Shown here in pieces: positions 32,004-34,668 of a stretch of 34,668 nucleotides of DNA (positions are counted from its first letter, which is position 1; each line of letters opens with the position of its first letter). The position numbers and the translations under genes were made by a program. This DNA comes from CAZOVB01 sp964583095. GTDB taxonomy: Bacteria; Planctomycetota; Phycisphaerae; SM23-33. The stretch is from positions 1-34,668 of the forward strand of contig CAZOVB010000045.1 in assembly GCA_964583095.1 (NCBI GenBank). The letters are read 5' to 3'. The notes below the pieces were generated by a model. The model made no database searches. It had not been told where the DNA came from and was given only the letters and a program-made list of their open reading frames with translations.

Positions 32004-32139
32004 CTTCGACTCCTTGCAAACAAGGCATTTGCTACCGGGGCGCCCGGCACGGGACGCCTCCTTAAGACCGGCCGGGATGGATGATAAGAACTATGCCGGC
32101 AACGTGCGAGGGCGGACACGCCGCTCCGCGCGAGCATGC

Positions 32140-32168
32140 AGTCTAGGTCGGAGGTGCGGGTTTTGCAA
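32140..32168 (-). promoter_or_regulatory. Promoter of the lipoprotein (-purH) operon
   Basis: Minus strand TTGCAA (32163-32168), a 17-base spacer, TAGACT (32140-32145). The leader is about 130 bases and contains a small GCAAA/TTTGC hairpin just before the ribosome binding site. Confidence 0.5.
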
Positions 32169-32172
32169 CCGA

Positions 32173-32835
32173 TTAATCGACCCGTTCATCGGGCGTATCC
32201 TCGGCCAGGAAACCCCGCCGGGCCGCGTCGCGAATCATCGATTCCGCAAAGGCCCAGAGTGGCTCGGATCCCTGGGAAATGCTCTGGCGATTGACCCCCA
32301 GAACGTCCGAGAGCTTCGTGCCGTGTTCCTGCCAGGCCTTGCCCCGGGTCAAGTAGTTGTGCAGAAGGGGTTGAAGGCGATCCAGGGCCTTGGCAAAACG
32401 CGCTTCGGGGCTCCGGCGGGCTTCGAATTCCTCCCAGAGGGCCCGCAACGCGCTGCCCTGGTCTTCGGGCAACAGGCCAAAGACACGGTTGGCGCAGGCC
32501 TGCTCCTCTGCCTGCTTGGCCTGGCGGGCCTGGAGATCGTATACCGAAACATCCCCCGGGTCGATCTCCACCACGTCATGCAGGAGAACCATTTTGATCA
32601 CCCGCGAGAGATCCAGCCCCTCCGGGCCGTACTCGCTCAGGACCATCGCCATCAGCGCCAGTTCCCAACTGTGCTCGGCGTCGTTTTCCCGGCGGGTGGC
32701 ATCGAGCAGATAGGTCAGGCGGAAGATCTCCTTGACCTTGTCGATCTCGCGCAGAAAGGCCAGTTGCCCAGCCATCCTCTCCGAAGAGGTCAGCGCCTCC
32801 TGGGCCTTTGCGGCAGGAATATCGGATTGGCTCAC
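32173..32835 (-). CDS. HD-domain phosphohydrolase, YfbR-like
   Basis: A 220-residue HD-superfamily metal-dependent phosphohydrolase, closest in style to the YfbR/HDDC2 5'-deoxynucleotidases. The motifs R48-R-E-N-D-A-E-H-S56, L-L-H86-D87-V-V-E-I and the later D are visible. The family removes phosphate from dNMPs; the exact substrate here is unknown. The start is GTG 32835, which overlaps the TGA of the upstream isomerase-like gene (GTGA) and has AGGAG 7 bases before it. Codons upstream lie inside that gene and read as a low-complexity tail, so the longer frame is rejected. It is translationally coupled to the isomerase-like gene. Confidence 0.87.
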   Translation of the reverse strand: MSQSDIPAAKAQEALTSSERMAGQLAFLREIDKVKEIFRLTYLLDATRRENDAEHSWELALMAMVLSEYGPEGLDLSRVIKMVLLHDVVEIDPGDVSVYDLQARQAKQAEEQACANRVFGLLPEDQGSALRALWEEFEARRSPEARFAKALDRLQPLLHNYLTRGKAWQEHGTKLSDVLGVNRQSISQGSEPLWAFAESMIRDAARRGFLAEDTPDERVD

Positions 32836-34517
32836 CCGTCGGCTCCTGCCAGGATGTCCAACAGGGGCCTGGGCCGATCGACCCCCTCGATCCACGCGGG
32901 CCTCTGGCTCCACGGCGTAACCGACTTGACCCCGGAAAGGTCCATCCAGTGCTCCAGCCGGGCCACCGGCAGATTCCAGGTCATGTGGAAATGATTGGCC
33001 GGGGCGTATTGCTTGTACTCGGCCATCGTCGCGTACCTGGGGACCACCCAGGTATGAGGCCAGGTCGGCGTGGAGGTGTTGGCCACCGCCTCGGCAAGCT
33101 CGGAAGGAAGCTCGTCCGTGCCCGCCTCGTCCCAGACCATGGCGAACTTCCCGCTGGGGGCGCTGTACGCCAGTCGGGCTGCAATGCCCTCGATCCCGCC
33201 GGGGGTCGTGAAAGTCACGCTGTTGCCCCCGCCGGGGAAGTAGAACTCATCGGCCAGGGGCATCGAGACCTGCTCCATGCACTCCCGAGCCGACGCGCCC
33301 GGCTTAGCGGCCCAGTTGAAGCCGGCCGATCCGCTGTTGTCTCCGTCCACGAAGCCCTTCTGGGCAAAGGGGGCCTCGGCCGGGATCTCGCAGCCGATCT
33401 TTCGGCCCAACTGCTGGATCTCCCAGGGCTCCCAGACCTTGCGGAAATCCATGAACAGGGGCGGACTGCCCCCTGAAAGCCACGTCATGAACAGCATGGT
33501 AAGCAGGCCCTGCACGTCGGCTTCGGTGGCATAGGGCAGGGCGGGCTTGGCCCCTCGATGATCGAACGTGGAGTTAAAGAGACTCTCCATGACATCCGCC
33601 ACGGGCAGGGGAACCCCTCGCGGGTCGCTGCCCCATTCGAGTTGGCTCATGAACCCGCCGCCCACGGCGTTGAGCTCTTCCATCAGGTCGCGGATGATCA
33701 GGTACATCGCCAGGGACTTGTCGAACCGATCGCTGTCCGAAGCGTCGCGAAGCTCGAGCCGGTCTCCCACGTGCTTCTCGATCCAGCCACGCAGGTCCTT
33801 GAGCTCCGAAGCGTCCCAGGCCTGTTTCCGGAGCATGTCGGCCAGGAGCTTCATGTCCAGCCTCGTAATCTCGATACCGAAGGTCTTTCTCGTCGGCAGC
33901 ACGTGGGCCAGGGCGGTTTCCATTCCCATCGAGTCGTGGCCGAAAACGACCACCCGCTTGCCTCGAAGTCCCGAGAAGGTCAGCGCCGCATAGCACCAGT
34001 CGATCAAGGCCTGTCCGGTCGAGTCGGTCATCTCCGGGTTCATGCCCTCGTCGGGCCAGGTTCCGACGTTCAAGGCAGCCAGTCTTCCCATCTGGGCCAG
34101 GGCTCCGTTAACCGCATGGGCGAAGACCACCCCGGGTTTGGGCCCGCTGTTGCCGCAGGTGATGTTGACCGGAATCTGCCGATCCAGTTGGGAAAGCAGG
34201 CTGATCAGCGAAAGCTGCGGAAAGGCCCAGGTGTCCGGGGCGACGATGATCGCCTGCACGCCGGCATCGCGGAACTGCCTGGCCACCATGTCCGCCTCCT
34301 TTTCCCCGTCGATGAGCACGTCGGAGTACACTACGTTGACAGCCGATCCGTCGGGCATTTTTACCCCGTCAGCCACCCTGGAGGCGACCATCTCCACGAT
34401 GTTCACGCAGCGCCTGCGGGAATCTTCGTCGATCCTCGGATCGCTGGTTGCACAGACGCCGAAGGTCATCGCCTCGGGCTTCCGGGAAGGAAGAGAGAGC
34501 TTGGCTGGCTTGGACAT
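32832..34517 (-). CDS. L-fucose/L-arabinose isomerase family protein
   Basis: A 561-residue protein related to FucI-type aldose-ketose isomerases, which act on L-fucose, D-arabinose and similar sugars with Mn2+. The N-terminal domain shows F-G-V-C-A-T-S-D-P-R-I, D-T-W-A-F-P-Q and C-G-N-S-G-P-K-P-G. The central domain has L-E-W-G and T-E-A-D-V-Q-G-L-L-T-M. An N-H-F-H-M-T-W segment lies near the end. These fit the Glu, Asp and His metal ligands of FucI, though I matched them from memory. It is somewhat shorter than E. coli FucI. ATG at 34517 with a GAAAGG site. It overlaps the HD gene by four bases. The sugar specificity is unproven. Confidence 0.82.
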   Translation of the reverse strand: MSKPAKLSLPSRKPEAMTFGVCATSDPRIDEDSRRRCVNIVEMVASRVADGVKMPDGSAVNVVYSDVLIDGEKEADMVARQFRDAGVQAIIVAPDTWAFPQLSLISLLSQLDRQIPVNITCGNSGPKPGVVFAHAVNGALAQMGRLAALNVGTWPDEGMNPEMTDSTGQALIDWCYAALTFSGLRGKRVVVFGHDSMGMETALAHVLPTRKTFGIEITRLDMKLLADMLRKQAWDASELKDLRGWIEKHVGDRLELRDASDSDRFDKSLAMYLIIRDLMEELNAVGGGFMSQLEWGSDPRGVPLPVADVMESLFNSTFDHRGAKPALPYATEADVQGLLTMLFMTWLSGGSPPLFMDFRKVWEPWEIQQLGRKIGCEIPAEAPFAQKGFVDGDNSGSAGFNWAAKPGASARECMEQVSMPLADEFYFPGGGNSVTFTTPGGIEGIAARLAYSAPSGKFAMVWDEAGTDELPSELAEAVANTSTPTWPHTWVVPRYATMAEYKQYAPANHFHMTWNLPVARLEHWMDLSGVKSVTPWSQRPAWIEGVDRPRPLLDILAGADG

Positions 34518-34568
34518 GTCCGGACCTTTCTCGTTGCAGATGTCGTAAGGGTTCTTGCTGTGGCCTTC

Positions 34569-34597
34569 ATGGTAGGCGGGGCAGGCTCCCTTGACAA
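34569..34597 (-). promoter_or_regulatory. Promoter of the isomerase-HD operon
   Basis: Minus strand TTGTCA (34592-34597), a 17-base spacer, TACCAT (34569-34574). The leader is about 45 bases. I see nothing else in 34598-34668. Confidence 0.55.
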
Positions 34598-34668
34598 GCC
34601 CATTGCCTCAGCGGAGAGCGGGTTGCGTTGTGTGAATCGTTCGATGGCTATTGGGTGGAATGGGGGTG

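Overview
The window is about 34.7 kb of GC-rich, gene-dense bacterial DNA. It looks like a draft or metagenome-assembled genome, because a 10-N scaffold gap sits at 7701-7710. The gene content points to a planctomycete, probably Phycisphaerae-like: PEP-CTERM surface proteins, one with dockerin-like repeats; a prepilin-type protein with an H-x9-DG motif; a secreted planctomycete-style glycosidase-like protein; paralogous FAD-dependent oxidoreductases; and a lipoprotein beta-propeller. The phylum call is an inference from gene style. No rRNA gene or other marker is present to confirm it.

Layout. 1-5741: the 3' end of clpB, a GNAT acetyltransferase, typA, an unrecognised low-complexity protein, and murA. 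5869-7478: a two-gene cassette of lower GC, tcmP plus a phage Gp37/Gp68-type three-Cys protein, coupled by TAATG. 7517-10972: a well-formed promoter, two cobalamin-riboswitch aptamers in tandem (interrupted by the N gap), an intrinsic terminator, then a tightly coupled operon of a DUF4465 PEP-CTERM protein, an EF-hand/dockerin-like PEP-CTERM protein and a prepilin-type protein, closed by a strong terminator. 11110-13956: a secreted glycoside-hydrolase-like protein and its terminator. 13957-15859 (minus): ribF then nrnA. 16063-17382: an FAD-dependent oxidoreductase. 17356-20026 (minus): a BtuF-BtuC-BtuD-type ABC importer. 20103-20819: a tail-anchored coiled-coil protein. 20847-23348 (minus): gyrB. 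23793-25579: PduO-type cob(I)alamin adenosyltransferase and truD. 25590-27516 (minus): a uronate-dehydrogenase-like SDR and an AEC transporter. 27732-32003 (minus): a PQQ-like lipoprotein, purH and a second FAD-dependent oxidoreductase. 32173-34517 (minus): an L-fucose-isomerase-like protein and an HD phosphohydrolase.

The most interesting thread is vitamin B12. A riboswitch-controlled set of cell-surface proteins (DUF4465, dockerin-like, pilin-like), a class-III binding-protein ABC importer and a corrinoid adenosyltransferase all lie within 17 kb. I propose the riboswitch operon as a candidate planctomycete surface system for capturing cobamides, comparable in role to the accessory surface proteins of Bacteroidetes B12 loci. 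This is an inference: the riboswitch motifs and operon structure are visible, the function is not.

The second thread is the tcmP / Gp37-Gp68 pair, a recurrent but functionally uncharacterised two-gene module that looks horizontally acquired. Several promoters could be read by eye, and two of them (GNAT, SDR) place the start codon so close to the -10 box that leaderless transcripts are likely.
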